A stretch of 64,000 nt of DNA, taken from G965230065 sp965230065. Lineage in GTDB: Bacteria; Bacteroidota; Bacteroidia; Cytophagales; Cyclobacteriaceae. The notes beneath the pieces are model-generated. The model made no database searches. It worked only from the letters and a program-made list of their open reading frames with translations, and was not told the DNA's origin. The position numbers were made by a program, and so were the translations under genes. The stretch is from positions 7,378,001-7,442,000 of the forward strand of contig OZ245942.1 of NCBI GenBank assembly GCA_965230065.1. Reading direction: 5' to 3'. Each line of letters begins with the position of its first letter. The stretch's first letter is position 1. Below are positions 16,248-26,367 of this stretch, piece by piece.

Positions 16248-17804
16248 TCAGATATCAATATCTTTATCTACAAGGTTTTTCTTTTTGGGAACTCCTTTTT
16301 CTTTTTCATCAATACTGAAAGATTTGATCAATCCATAGCCGGCAATCAGCAAGATGACTGTCATAGGCAAGCCGGAGGTGAGGGAAGCCGTACGCAATGC
16401 CTGCAAGCCTCCGGATAAAAGCAAAATGGCAGCCACAGTACCTTCCGAAACAGCCCAGAAAATACGTTGAGCCGTAGGAGGATTTGGATGACCGCCTGAA
16501 GTAACCATATCATCTACCAAAGAGCCGGAGTCGGAAGAAGTAATAAAAAATATCGTAATCAGCAACGTGGCCAGCACGGAAGTAATGGATGTCCAGGGTA
16601 GGTGATTCAGCATTACATGCAGGGAAATAGCTACTTCATCTTTGATCGTTTCATAAAGGTTCACTCCTTCCACGGCTTGCAGGTGCAATCCTGTTCCTCC
16701 GAAAACAGATAGCCAGATAAAAGTAGCAAAAGTGGGTAAAAGTAGCACCCAGCATACAAATTCCCGCACCGTTCTGCCTTTGGAAATACGGGCCGTAAAT
16801 ACTCCAACGAAGGGCGACCAGGAAATCCACCAGGCCCAGTAAAACAGGGTCCAATCGTTTTGCCAGGTATTGCCTTCCCGCACATCTACCCAGAAGCTGG
16901 TAAAAACGAGTTGTTGCAGGTAATTGCCCAGGCTGGTAGAAAAAGTTTTTAGAATGTAAACAGTGGGGCCGGCCACGAAAACAAAAAGCAGCAATACAAT
17001 AGCTAGCACAATATTAAATCGGCTAAGCTTGCTTATCCCTTTTTTCAGCCCCAGTACTACAGATGTAGTGGCGATGGCTGTTATCCCGGCAATCAACAAA
17101 ATCTGCACATTTGTATTGATAGGAATTTCACTCAACTGACTAACCCCTGCATTGATCTGCATGGCACCCAGTCCCAGCGAAGTAGCCACGCCGAATAAGG
17201 TGCCTACCGTAGCAATGGTATCCACCACATGTCCGGCGATGCCATAAATATGATTTCCAATGAGCGGATACAGCATCGACCGAGGCGCCAGGGGCAAATT
17301 GTGCCGAAAATGATAATAAGCCAACGCCAGCCCAAACAACACATAGATGGCCCAGGGGTGCAGTCCCCAATGAAAAAAGGTGAATTGCAAGGACTCTTTC
17401 AGCGCTGCTGCCGATTCCACTTCACTGAGCGGAGGGTTTACATAGTGGTTGATGGGTTCGGCTACGCTCCAAAAAACGAGTCCGGTGCCCATACCTGCAC
17501 TGAAAAGCATGGTAAACCAGGCAAAATAACTAAACTCAGGCCGGGCATCATCGCCACCCAGCCGAATATCGCCAAACTTACTAAACAACAAATACAGGAT
17601 GAAAACCAGGATAAGTGAAGCACTCAACACATAAAACCACCCGAATGTATTTACAATAAAAGTTTGGATATTGCCAAAAACACGGGACGCGGTATCCGTA
17701 AACAACCCGCCGAAAACAACGAACCCAATCACCAAAATAGCCGAACTGATAAACACAGCAGGCTCCATTCTCTCAATAATTTTCTGAATAAATTTGGGGC
17801 GCAT
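16248..17804 (-). CDS. BCCT-family betaine/choline/carnitine transporter
   Basis: A 518-aa inner-membrane carrier with 12 predicted helices. SAGMGTGLVFWSVAEPINHY is the glycine-rich helix and signature of the BCCT family, and WWISWSPFVGVFTARISKGRTVREF the conserved Trp-rich helix. Such carriers take up compatible solutes such as glycine betaine, driven by sodium or protons. No osmosensory long C-terminal tail is evident. It stands downstream of the flavin reductase gene on the same strand with a gap of about 100 bp. Confidence 0.93.
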   Translation of the reverse strand: MRPKFIQKIIERMEPAVFISSAILVIGFVVFGGLFTDTASRVFGNIQTFIVNTFGWFYVLSASLILVFILYLLFSKFGDIRLGGDDARPEFSYFAWFTMLFSAGMGTGLVFWSVAEPINHYVNPPLSEVESAAALKESLQFTFFHWGLHPWAIYVLFGLALAYYHFRHNLPLAPRSMLYPLIGNHIYGIAGHVVDTIATVGTLFGVATSLGLGAMQINAGVSQLSEIPINTNVQILLIAGITAIATTSVVLGLKKGISKLSRFNIVLAIVLLLFVFVAGPTVYILKTFSTSLGNYLQQLVFTSFWVDVREGNTWQNDWTLFYWAWWISWSPFVGVFTARISKGRTVREFVCWVLLLPTFATFIWLSVFGGTGLHLQAVEGVNLYETIKDEVAISLHVMLNHLPWTSITSVLATLLITIFFITSSDSGSLVDDMVTSGGHPNPPTAQRIFWAVSEGTVAAILLLSGGLQALRTASLTSGLPMTVILLIAGYGLIKSFSIDEKEKGVPKKKNLVDKDIDI

Positions 17805-17905
17805 ACTTCGCTTTTGAGACTTCTGGCTTTAATCAATCTATTGGTTATATTCCGTAATTGCAAAAGCTTCCTGCCCAGGTTTGTTTCCTCACAAGCTCCC
17901 CCACC

Positions 17906-18799
17906 CTACATTTTCTGCAACAAAACACACCAGGCCTTTTCAACCTCACCCTGTTCAAGGAAAGTTTGTGCCAGTTTGTGTAATTGTTTTTCTAAAGCCG
18001 ATGCATCTTCTTTATACCGCTCGATAAGGTCAGAGACAGCCGGTTCTTTGCAAAAAGCCGCAACAGTTTCAGCAGCAGGTAGTTGTTCTACCATACCCAA
18101 ACGCCCCAGGTTGTTTCCGGTCAGTACCTTACTTTCACGAATGTGTGCGGGCACTTGGTCTACGCCCAGGCTGTTTTTCCGTCCGGGCCGGGGCAGTGTA
18201 AAAATAGCTTCTTCCTGTGCCCGGCAGTAGTAGCTGGCACCCATGCGGGCCACGGCATCCAGTTTGTAGGGATTGATGGTAGTTGTTTCATCCAGAATTT
18301 CTTCATCAAAATGGGCCAGTAAAACTTCACAAACCACCAGGTTTCCTGCCCCGCCTTCTTCTCCCAGCTTGACTATCTGGTTTACCTTGCACTCAAAAGT
18401 AGCCGGTGACTCCCCTACCCTGGGTGGTTTTACTTTTTCAGAAGGCACAGGGGTAAGCCCTGATTTCAGAAACTCATTAATTCCTTTTTCATACTCAGCG
18501 CTGGCCAGCGACATCTGCTCTACCATGGCATAATTCACAATGTTAATTACCACTTCGGGATGTTCCAGCATATTGTCCAGCGTATGCTTGCTGGTATTGT
18601 CACGCACTCGGCTGGAAGGGGAAAAAACCAATATGGGCGGGTTGGAGCTGAACACATTAAAATAACTGAATGGGCTGAGGTTGACATTTCCGGTTTTATC
18701 TACCGTGCTGGCAAAAGCAATGGGACGAGGCACCACCGCACCTAGCAGGTAGGCGTGCAATTCGGTAACCGAAACATTTTTTGGGTCAATGGTTTTCAT
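17906..18799 (-). CDS. Flavin reductase-like protein (FMN-binding split barrel)
   Basis: A 297-aa protein. The first 200 residues (AYLLGAVVPRPIAFASTVDKTGNVNLSPFSYFNVFSSNPP in two blocks) are the flavin reductase/DIM6-NTAB split barrel that binds FMN. The C-terminal third is a helical extension (VAAFCKEPAVSDLIERYKED...) not needed for the fold but common in this subgroup. The electron acceptor is unknown. It diverges from the VOC protein gene. Confidence 0.85.
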   Translation of the reverse strand: MKTIDPKNVSVTELHAYLLGAVVPRPIAFASTVDKTGNVNLSPFSYFNVFSSNPPILVFSPSSRVRDNTSKHTLDNMLEHPEVVINIVNYAMVEQMSLASAEYEKGINEFLKSGLTPVPSEKVKPPRVGESPATFECKVNQIVKLGEEGGAGNLVVCEVLLAHFDEEILDETTTINPYKLDAVARMGASYYCRAQEEAIFTLPRPGRKNSLGVDQVPAHIRESKVLTGNNLGRLGMVEQLPAAETVAAFCKEPAVSDLIERYKEDASALEKQLHKLAQTFLEQGEVEKAWCVLLQKM

Positions 18800-18889
18800 A
18801 GGAAGTTTAATATTTATAATTTCTGGGTATTATCTAAAGTTAGTATATTGTTGATGCCTGGGAAAATCTTTTCTGAATACTTTTGTAAC

Positions 18890-19750
18890 ATGCCTATGAA
18901 TACTATCCTATTTACTACTCTCAATTTAATAACACCAAAGTTTCGGAATATAAAGTGTCTTCTGATCGTCCTTATCACATTTCTATACACCATCCCTGGT
19001 CAGGCGCAACTTGCTGCCCCCAACGAAAAGGGTGTTACTTTTGGACATATTCACCTGAATGTTTCGGATATAGAACTTCACGCAAGGCTATGGCCGAAAG
19101 TCTTCGGAGGAGCATTGGTAAAGAAAGAAGCACTCACAGGTATTAAAATACCCGGAGTACTGATCTTTTTCAGACAAGGAGAGCCAACAGCCCCATCCCG
19201 GGAAACTGTGATCGATAACATTGGCTTAAAGGTCCGTAACATTGATGTCATCCTCAGCGAATGGCAAACGTTGGGCTATGAAGTGGGAAAAACGTTTGTA
19301 GATGCAGATAATATTCCCCATGCCTATATAACTATGCCCAATGGAACCATGCTTGAGTTAGTAGAAGACCCCAAACTCAAAACTAAAGCCGAGTTGAAGC
19401 ATATACATTATGCCACGCCAAAGTACCAGGAACTTGTGGCATGGTATACAGACCTTTTTGGAGCCTCGCCACAGCCTTCTGGTGAACATGAAAAAAAAGC
19501 ATATATCCCTGGTTCAATGCTGAGGTTCAGTAAATCAGCAACTGATAGAAAACCCACCGTAAACACAGCCATCGACCATATTGGTTTTGAGGTGGAAGAC
19601 ATGGAAAAGTTTGTGGAAACACTACAAACCAAAGAGGTGAAAATTGAACTTGGCCCCCGTTATATTGAAAGTATCGATCTGTGGATTCTCTTCTTCACAG
19701 ACCCAGGCGGTGCCCGCTTTGAAGTTACCCAAGGTTTGGACAACTACTAA
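18890..19750 (+). CDS. Exported VOC-superfamily protein (glyoxalase/dioxygenase fold)
   Basis: About 287 aa from ATG 18890 (18896 is equally possible). A signal peptide ends at GQA, unusual for this mostly cytoplasmic superfamily. Two VOC modules follow: FGHIHLNVSDIELHARLWPKVFG and KHIHYATPKYQELVAWYTDLFG, with metal-ligand-like His and Glu positions (MLELVEDP, FEVTQG). Function is unknown. Its TAA stop is also the left target duplication of the MITE-like element that follows, so the insertion abuts the gene without altering the protein. Confidence 0.8.
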   Translation: MPMNTILFTTLNLITPKFRNIKCLLIVLITFLYTIPGQAQLAAPNEKGVTFGHIHLNVSDIELHARLWPKVFGGALVKKEALTGIKIPGVLIFFRQGEPTAPSRETVIDNIGLKVRNIDVILSEWQTLGYEVGKTFVDADNIPHAYITMPNGTMLELVEDPKLKTKAELKHIHYATPKYQELVAWYTDLFGASPQPSGEHEKKAYIPGSMLRFSKSATDRKPTVNTAIDHIGFEVEDMEKFVETLQTKEVKIELGPRYIESIDLWILFFTDPGGARFEVTQGLDNY

Positions 19751-19908
19751 GGGCTTGTAACGAAATAACCTTTACATTTTGACTTGTACTTTTGCTCTTC
19801 TTCTGCGTTGTAAAAGCCTTAAATAGCGCTGCTATTCACAGCTTTTACGCCTTGAAGAATAACAAAATTACTCCGTCAATTCTGTATACTTTATTTCGCA
19901 ACAAGCCC
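19751..19908. mobile_element. MITE-like element, 158 bp, with TAA target duplication
   Basis: The ends GGGCTTGTAACGAAATAA and (reverse complement of the right end) GGGCTTGTTGCGAAATAA match at 16 of 18 positions, and the pairing continues imperfectly inward to a central TAGCGCTGCTA. TAA occurs directly on both sides (19748-19750 and 19909-19911). There is no room for a transposase, so it would need one in trans, perhaps of an IS5-like family with 3-bp duplications. Confidence 0.7.
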
Positions 19909-19911
19909 TAA

Positions 19912-20260
19912 GAGGATTTTCACCTTATATTCTTTGGTGCTCACCTCTCCGGCTATTATCTTTGATAAGACCTGACGCTAATGCCTGAACAACAAGATCA
20001 GCGTACACGGATCGATAGGATTGGCGTTGGTATTTGCACTTTTTTGATTTTTTGCGTCAAAGTTACCCAACCGGGTCATTTTATTGCGACGCCCTTTTCC
20101 TAATTGTTGTACAAAGCCACCTGCAACAATGCGATAGCAGTTACAAGATAGCACACTTTTTTAATGAAATATCAGCCACAATGCCGTGGTTTTCACAAAT
20201 GTTAGGCATCAGATTTTTAAAATAAGACTATCATTAACCAAAAACAAAGGAGCTATTACC
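19912..20260. other. Leader region of catalase gene, nothing else recognised
   Basis: About 350 bp with no convincing gene. ACCCAACCGGGT at 20065-20076 is a short palindrome of unknown meaning. A strong AAAGGAG ribosome site lies about 8 bp before the catalase ATG, rare in this window. Confidence 0.4.
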
Positions 20261-21715
20261 ATGAAAAACGATGATCAGAAACGCACAACAACAGATGCAG
20301 GGATTCCTGTACCCAGCGATGAGCACTCGCTTACCGTAGGACCTGACGGCCCTATTCTGCTGCAGGACCACTACCTTATCGAACAGATGGCTAATTTCAA
20401 CCGGGAGCGGATCACTGAGCGCCAGCCCCATGCAAAGGGTGCGGGGGCCTTCGGACACTTCGAGGTAACCCAGGATGTTTCGGCCTATACCAAGGCAGCA
20501 GTATTCCAGCCAGGCACAAAAACTGATACCCTGATACGGTTTTCTACGGTAGCCGGCGAACGAGGCAGCCCCGACACCTGGCGCGACCCCCGTGGCTTTG
20601 CGTTGAAGTTTTACACCAGCGAGGGGAATTACGACATGGTGGGAAACAACACACCGGTATTCTTTGTCCGTGACCCCATGAAGTTTCAGCACTTTATTCG
20701 CTCCCAAAAACGCCGTGCAGACAGTGGCCTGCGTGACCACGACATGCAGTGGGATTTCTGGACCTTGTCCCCCGAATCGGCCCACCAGGTTACATGGCTG
20801 ATGGGTGACCGGGGCATTCCAAAAACCTGGCGGCATATGAACGGCTATTCGAGCCACACCTATATGTGGGTGAATGCCAAAGATGAGCGGTTTTGGGTGA
20901 AGTATCATTTCAAAACAGACCAGGGCATTGATTTCCTCACCCAGGAAGAAGCTGATAAGATGGCAGGTGAAGATGCCGACTACCACCGACGCGATCTGTT
21001 CGATACCATCAAGCGTGGGGATTACCCCACCTGGACGCTGAAAATGCAGATCATGCCGTTTGAGGAAGCTGAAACATACCGGTTCAATCCCTTTGACCTG
21101 ACCAAAGTATGGCCACACGAAGATTACCCATTACACGAGGTTGGCCGTCTGACCCTGAACCGCAATCCAACCGACTTCCATACGGAGATTGAGCAAGCGT
21201 CATTTGAACCGAACAACCTTGTGCCTGGCATTGGCCCCAGCCCAGACAAGATGTTGCTCGCCCGCATTTTCGCCTATGCCGATGCCCACCGAGGCCGTAT
21301 TGGGGTCAACTACAAACAAATACCTGTCAACAAGCCCCAATGTCCTGTACACAGCTACAGTAAGGATGGTGCCATGCGGGTAGAAAATGTATCCGACCCC
21401 GTGTATGCACCCAACTCAAAGGGTGGGGCGAAAGCTGATTGGGAAAGCCATCCTCCGGCAGAAGTTTGGAACGCAAGCGGTAAGTTTGTTCGTGCTGCTT
21501 ATACGAAGCGCAAAGATGATGACGACTGGGGACAGGCCGGTACACTGGTGCGAAAAATAATGGATGATGCGGCGCGTAACCGCCTGGTATCTAATGTTGT
21601 CGGTCACCTTAAAGACGGCGTGTCTGAACCCGTACTGGAGCGTGCTTTCGAGTACTGGCGCAATATTGACAAAGAGATTGGTGACCGCATTGCCAGGGGC
21701 GTAAAAGATAGCTGA
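20261..21715 (+). CDS. katA: Monofunctional haem catalase, small-subunit type
   Basis: A 484-aa cytoplasmic enzyme that dismutates hydrogen peroxide. The ATG at 20261 is chosen for its AAAGGAG site and because the protein then begins like clade 3 catalases (TTTDAGIPVPSDEHSLTVGP). Distal haem His57 lies in ERQPHAKGAGAFG, the distal Asn in MVGNNTPVFFVRDP, and the proximal haem ligand Tyr339 in RIFAYADAHRGRIG. Length fits the small-subunit group. Base composition looks richer in GC than its neighbours and its ribosome site is atypical, which may mean acquisition by transfer. Confidence 0.95.
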   Translation: MKNDDQKRTTTDAGIPVPSDEHSLTVGPDGPILLQDHYLIEQMANFNRERITERQPHAKGAGAFGHFEVTQDVSAYTKAAVFQPGTKTDTLIRFSTVAGERGSPDTWRDPRGFALKFYTSEGNYDMVGNNTPVFFVRDPMKFQHFIRSQKRRADSGLRDHDMQWDFWTLSPESAHQVTWLMGDRGIPKTWRHMNGYSSHTYMWVNAKDERFWVKYHFKTDQGIDFLTQEEADKMAGEDADYHRRDLFDTIKRGDYPTWTLKMQIMPFEEAETYRFNPFDLTKVWPHEDYPLHEVGRLTLNRNPTDFHTEIEQASFEPNNLVPGIGPSPDKMLLARIFAYADAHRGRIGVNYKQIPVNKPQCPVHSYSKDGAMRVENVSDPVYAPNSKGGAKADWESHPPAEVWNASGKFVRAAYTKRKDDDDWGQAGTLVRKIMDDAARNRLVSNVVGHLKDGVSEPVLERAFEYWRNIDKEIGDRIARGVKDS

Positions 21716-22036
21716 CCCTGGTAGTCTACAAGGTGCAATGAATGTACTGATAATAGGGTTCCAAAATGTATAGATTGGCTTAGGTTTGAGCCGGACATTA
21801 TGGAATTTCACGGATAATCTTGTGCCGGGCTTATAAAAAAGTCAGTATTCAGCTGCCCGGCCCATACCTTTCCTCAATAATCATATAAAAGTTAAATAAT
21901 TGTTAACTATAAAATAAACCTACTTTTCACTGAACACAAAAGCTTTAAGGCCGTTTACACCCGCTATGGACTATGGGAATTTCGGTGTAGAAATTGATAG
22001 TGCGTCATAGTCCTGTCAATTTTTTCCTGAATATTT
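21716..22036. other. Gap between catalase and efflux genes
   Basis: About 320 bp, AT-rich in the right half. I see no gene, terminator or repeat in it. Confidence 0.4.
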
Positions 22037-23269
22037 ATGCAACGAAAGCAATATATAAAAACGGTCTTAATCTTAGGGGCGCTTTGTACAATCAGCCCCT
22101 TTTCTATTGATATGTACCTGCCGGGGTTCCCTGCCATTGCCCAAGACCTTGATACAACCATAGATCAAATCCAACTTTCACTAACTGCTTATCTCATTGG
22201 CATAGCTGGTGGACAACTAATCTATGGCCCTCTGCTGGACCGCTTTGGGCGAAAGATACCCTTGTATACAGGGCTCATCATTTACATCCTTGCTTCTTTT
22301 GGCTGTGCCATCACTACTTCAGTAGACGCGCTGATTACCATGCGGCTCGTACAGGCCCTTGGGGGATGTGCCGGTATGGTAGCAGCACAAGCCCTGGTAA
22401 GGGATTTGTTTCCTGCCAATAAAACTGCACAAGCCTATTCCCTTTTGGTATTGGTCATTGCGGTTTCACCCATGATCGCCCCTACTGTGGGTGGGTATGT
22501 TACAGCCGCATTCGGATGGCATGCTGTTTTTATCTTACTGGCGCTGATTACCGCCCTGATTATACTGGCAGTATATCTCACTTTGCCTGAAGGGCAATTG
22601 GCTGACAGAACGTTATCGTTGCGCCCCAAATCGATACTGAAAAATTATCAGGAAGTATTGCAACAGCCGCAATTTCTGGTATTCATGCTTGCCGGGGGCA
22701 TTGCAACGGCAGCACCATTTGCATACATCGCCGGTTCATCTGATGTATTCATGAATATATACCAGGTCAGCGAACAGGAATACGGTTGGATATTCGCCTT
22801 TTTGGCTACTGCCATGATAGGTGCTACCCAACTCAATCATATTTTACTAAAAAAATTCAGCAGTGAGCAAATCATCCGGTTTACGCTTTATTACCAAACA
22901 GCCATAGGCCTGTTATTGGTGGTCGGCACATTTTATGGATGGTATGGAAAAATGAGCCTGATTATGTTGCTTTTTGTATTTCTTACCGGCCAAGGCTTAA
23001 CCAACCCCAATGCCACGGCACTTGCCCTGAACCCATTTACCAGGCGGGCAGGAAGTGCCTCAGCCCTGTTAGGAAGTTTCCGTTTGGCTATGGGAGGGCT
23101 GGTATCAGCCGGGGTAAGCATCTTGCATAACCATACTGCTTTACCCATGGTGATTCTGATGGCCCTTTGTGCCCTCACCGGCCTGGGGCTTTTCCTGATT
23201 GGCGATAGCACACTACTGCACAAACTCAGACAGCAGCATTTGAAGAAAGAGTCACCTGCTTTGTCTTAG
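22037..23269 (+). CDS. Bcr/CflA-type MFS drug efflux transporter
   Basis: A 410-aa inner-membrane antiporter with 12 predicted helices. The start ISPFSIDMYLPGFPAIAQDL is the characteristic first helix of the Bcr/CflA group, followed by LIYGPLLDRFGRKIPL (motif A) and RLVQALGGCAGMVAAQALVRDLF (motif C-like). Family members export bicyclomycin, chloramphenicol, sulfonamides or dipeptides; the substrate here is unknown. Single gene. Confidence 0.92.
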   Translation: MQRKQYIKTVLILGALCTISPFSIDMYLPGFPAIAQDLDTTIDQIQLSLTAYLIGIAGGQLIYGPLLDRFGRKIPLYTGLIIYILASFGCAITTSVDALITMRLVQALGGCAGMVAAQALVRDLFPANKTAQAYSLLVLVIAVSPMIAPTVGGYVTAAFGWHAVFILLALITALIILAVYLTLPEGQLADRTLSLRPKSILKNYQEVLQQPQFLVFMLAGGIATAAPFAYIAGSSDVFMNIYQVSEQEYGWIFAFLATAMIGATQLNHILLKKFSSEQIIRFTLYYQTAIGLLLVVGTFYGWYGKMSLIMLLFVFLTGQGLTNPNATALALNPFTRRAGSASALLGSFRLAMGGLVSAGVSILHNHTALPMVILMALCALTGLGLFLIGDSTLLHKLRQQHLKKESPALS

Positions 23270-23297
23270 CCATGTCAAAGTCCGGATAAAGTAATTT

Positions 23298-24890
23298 TCA
23301 CTCCAGCTTTTTCAGGGGCTGGGGTGGACAGCTTTTTTGTGTCAACCTGGATACGATGATAATACTGAGTAAACCGCATGTCATTGCCAGGGTACGGAAA
23401 GGGAAAAGTACCGTACCATCTTCCTGCGTAAGTGGGTAAGGAATGATATTATCCAGGCCCAATGTGGGTTCTCCTCCTCCAAAACGTAACACTACGGAAA
23501 CTATGATGCCTGCAATGGCGCCATATCGGTTGGCTTTCTTATCGAACAGTGCACAAACCAATTGGGGAAAAAGAATAGAGTACACAAAATCGCTGCACAA
23601 AAACCACAGCGCATACACGCTTTTCACCCTTAAGGCAATGAGGGTAGCAGCGATGCCAATGATCCAGATCACTTTTTTAATAACCCTGGAAAGTGAACGG
23701 GAGTCAATATTTGGCCGAAAAAGCTTTCGGTAAAGGTTCCAGGAAGTCATGGAAGAAGCTGAAAGAATGGAAGAATCTACAGATGACATGACTGCCGCTG
23801 CAATAGCCCCCAGGCCAATAGTAGCTACAACCGGATTGGTGAGGTAACGCACAACGTAAGGCAGGGTCAGGGCTGCTTCATCGGGAGGGTCAATCCCAAC
23901 CGCCTGCCAATCTACCACATTGCCAATTACGCCAATCATGATGGCGGGGATAGCCGCCAAAAGGCATACAAAACCTGCCATGATGGAAAGCCGCATGGCT
24001 ACTTTTTCATTTTTTGAAGCCAACACCCGCTGGAAATACACCTGCCAGGGAATTCCCCCAAATATCAGTAAAAGTGCCGAGTCCCACCAATTCCAGTAAT
24101 AGTCACCCCAAAGTTCATTTTTCCATCCGTCTAAGGGAGGATAAAGATTGGCAAGAATACCTTTATTTTCCCTGTACGTAGCCCAGGCCAGGTCCCATCC
24201 TCCTACTTTATCCAGTGCGAAAGGGATGACCAGCGTAAGCCCGATGAGCAGCAAAATCATTTGAATTACATCGGTAAAAGCCACGGCCCACAACCCTCCC
24301 AGGGCCGTATAAGCAATGGCGATGGCAGCAGAAACAATGATGGATGGCACGAAATCCATACCCAGTACGGTTCCGAAGGTGGTGCCCAAAGCCGTAAGAA
24401 TGGCTGATGTCCAAAATAATTCCCCGGAAATAGCAGGCAGGCTAAGCACGGCAGCCACTTTTTTACCGAAACGTTGCTCAAGAGGGTCAATCATCGTTTT
24501 GAACTCATATCTTCGCATCTTCCGGGCAAAGAACAACCCGCCAATAATGAGGCTCAGCGCATATCCCCAGGGCGCCTGCACCCAGGCAATTCCTGAAGAG
24601 TTGGTGTATTCGGCCGTGCCATTGATATACCCCCCTCCTACCCAGGTAGCGCTCATGGTAAAAACAGCTACGCCTAACGGAAGGGAACGCCCCGCCAGCA
24701 TTACACTATTTTCATTTTCTTCCCCTTTCATATTGGCAGCATAAGTGCCAATGTAAAAGATAAGTGCATAAAAGAACATCATGGCCACAAAACCCGGCCA
24801 ATATACCGGCCTGCCCAGCCAATGCATAACACCACCCACAAGCAAGAGCACAATCATTATTAACAGGGAAGGAAGTAATTTTTTAAACAT
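23298..24890 (-). CDS. Sodium:solute symporter (SSS family)
   Basis: A 530-aa carrier with about 13 membrane helices. ATWVGGGYINGTAEYTNSSGIAWVQAPWGY is the start of the LeuT-like core, ALGGLWAVAFTDVIQMILLLIG the conserved helix 5 region, and AAVMSSVDSSILSASSMTSWN the sodium-site helix 8. It resembles the choline/high-affinity SSS subgroup by eye, but the solute is not determined. It lies downstream of the LacI regulator on the same strand, so it may be controlled with it. Confidence 0.9.
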   Translation of the reverse strand: MFKKLLPSLLIMIVLLLVGGVMHWLGRPVYWPGFVAMMFFYALIFYIGTYAANMKGEENENSVMLAGRSLPLGVAVFTMSATWVGGGYINGTAEYTNSSGIAWVQAPWGYALSLIIGGLFFARKMRRYEFKTMIDPLEQRFGKKVAAVLSLPAISGELFWTSAILTALGTTFGTVLGMDFVPSIIVSAAIAIAYTALGGLWAVAFTDVIQMILLLIGLTLVIPFALDKVGGWDLAWATYRENKGILANLYPPLDGWKNELWGDYYWNWWDSALLLIFGGIPWQVYFQRVLASKNEKVAMRLSIMAGFVCLLAAIPAIMIGVIGNVVDWQAVGIDPPDEAALTLPYVVRYLTNPVVATIGLGAIAAAVMSSVDSSILSASSMTSWNLYRKLFRPNIDSRSLSRVIKKVIWIIGIAATLIALRVKSVYALWFLCSDFVYSILFPQLVCALFDKKANRYGAIAGIIVSVVLRFGGGEPTLGLDNIIPYPLTQEDGTVLFPFRTLAMTCGLLSIIIVSRLTQKSCPPQPLKKLE

Positions 24891-25071
24891 GAATGGTTTT
24901 TTCTGTTCAACCTTAATATGCTGCTGGATTTATTCTCGTCTGAGCAAAGATAGTAATAATGCACACTTGCAATGTTGAAGCGATAACCTGCAAGCTACAA
25001 ATAATGAATGTGATACCATAAAATCAGGCAACAAACCAAAAAAGCCCTGAAAAACTACAGATTTCATCCAT

Positions 25072-26097
25072 CTATACCTTATTCCTGTTTGTAGATTCCC
25101 TGATAATCAGACTGGAGTTTAACACTTCTGTTTTAATGACAGGAAGCGCTTCCTTCGCATGAATCTGTTCCAACAGCAATTGGGCCGCCCGTTCCCCCAT
25201 TTGAAAGGCAGGCTGGTCAATGCTGGTTAGGGTGGGTTCTATGAGTTCATCAACTGGCTCATTGTTGAAACCAATGACAGCCAGTTGTTGGGGTATTTTT
25301 AGTCCTCGCTCTTTGGCTGCCAACATGGCTGAGATTGCTATTTGGTCGCTAAATGCCAGGATGCCGTCGGGTGGGTGAGCCAAATACAAAAGCTTACGGG
25401 CAGCGTTCAGGGCACTTTCTTTGTTAAATTCACAGTGGACAATGAGTTTTTCATCAATACCAATGCCCTGTGCCTCCAAAGCATTGTGGTAGCCTTCTAA
25501 CCGTTTGTTACTAATTTGCACAGTGGTGGGCCCGCCAATGTAGGCAATACGCCGGCAGCCTGTTTCCAGCAAATGGTTCACGGCTTCACTGGCAGCACTT
25601 TGGTTGTCTATCACTACTTTGGTGGCAGCAATATTGCAATCGCGGTTGAAAAAAACCAATGGTGTGTTCTTTCGCTGTATCTTCAGAAAGTGGGCATAAT
25701 CTGCTGTTTCACTGGAAACCGAAATGATAAAGCCGCCCACCCGGCTCGCGTGCAAGGTATGCACATTGTTTACCTCACGGGCAAACGATTCACCCGACTG
25801 GCAAATCATGATATTAAACCCGGCTTCTATGGCTACCTTTTCAATGCCACTGATGGCCGTGCTGTATAAATGATATCCGATTTTGGGTACGATAATGCCG
25901 ATGGTATTGCTCCGGTTTTTCAGTAAAGAGCGGGCAATGTTGTTTGGTTCATAGTCCAGTTGCTGCGCCAGGGCTACCACAGCCTGCTTGGTCTTTTTAT
26001 TGATGTCGGGGTGGTCGCGCAACGCCCGGGATACCGTGGAAATGGAAAGGTTGAGCCGGATGGCAATATCTTTTAACCGGGGTTCAGATTGTTCCAT
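25072..26097 (-). CDS. LacI/GalR family transcriptional regulator
   Basis: A 341-aa repressor. The helix-turn-helix and hinge are LKDIAIRLNLSISTVSRALRDHPDINKKT...NNIARSLLKN (about 5-60), followed by a periplasmic-binding-like sensor domain (TIGIIVPKIGYHLYSTAISGIE onward). Such regulators bind a sugar or sugar acid. It is divergent from the DUF5060 hydrolase gene and its catabolic neighbours, so it most likely controls them. A 7-2-7 palindrome sits in the shared promoter region. Confidence 0.93.
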   Translation of the reverse strand: MEQSEPRLKDIAIRLNLSISTVSRALRDHPDINKKTKQAVVALAQQLDYEPNNIARSLLKNRSNTIGIIVPKIGYHLYSTAISGIEKVAIEAGFNIMICQSGESFAREVNNVHTLHASRVGGFIISVSSETADYAHFLKIQRKNTPLVFFNRDCNIAATKVVIDNQSAASEAVNHLLETGCRRIAYIGGPTTVQISNKRLEGYHNALEAQGIGIDEKLIVHCEFNKESALNAARKLLYLAHPPDGILAFSDQIAISAMLAAKERGLKIPQQLAVIGFNNEPVDELIEPTLTSIDQPAFQMGERAAQLLLEQIHAKEALPVIKTEVLNSSLIIRESTNRNKV

Positions 26098-26184
26098 ATT
26101 TTTTATTAATTATCATCTGTTGGGTAAATGCAAAGTTTTAGCTTATTTATATAGTAAAAAACATACAGGCTATAAGAAATTTTT

Positions 26185-26200
26185 CCGCAAAGGTTTGCGG
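26185..26200. promoter_or_regulatory. Candidate LacI operator CCGCAAAGGTTTGCGG
   Basis: Arms CCGCAAA and TTTGCGG are perfect inverse complements around GG. It lies 88 bp from the LacI start and 168 bp from the hydrolase start, between divergent genes. Size and symmetry suit LacI proteins, but the usual central CG is GG here. Confidence 0.5.
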
Positions 26201-26367
26201 CATGGTTTGCAAAAAATATTTTACGAAATAGCCTTATTTTTCTTGGTTTTAGAGAAAAATATTTGTTAACCTAGAAGTTCAATACGAATTTTAACTTTTA
26301 TTTTGCAGGATTGCAACTTTTTGCATAATACAAAATTACCCAACAAAATAACTTTATAAATCCTTCT

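Noticed and set aside
20065..20076. ACCCAACCGGGT as a fourth copy of the TetR operator
   Set aside because: It shares only the ACCC/GGGT ends, has a four-base centre and stands before an unrelated catalase gene.
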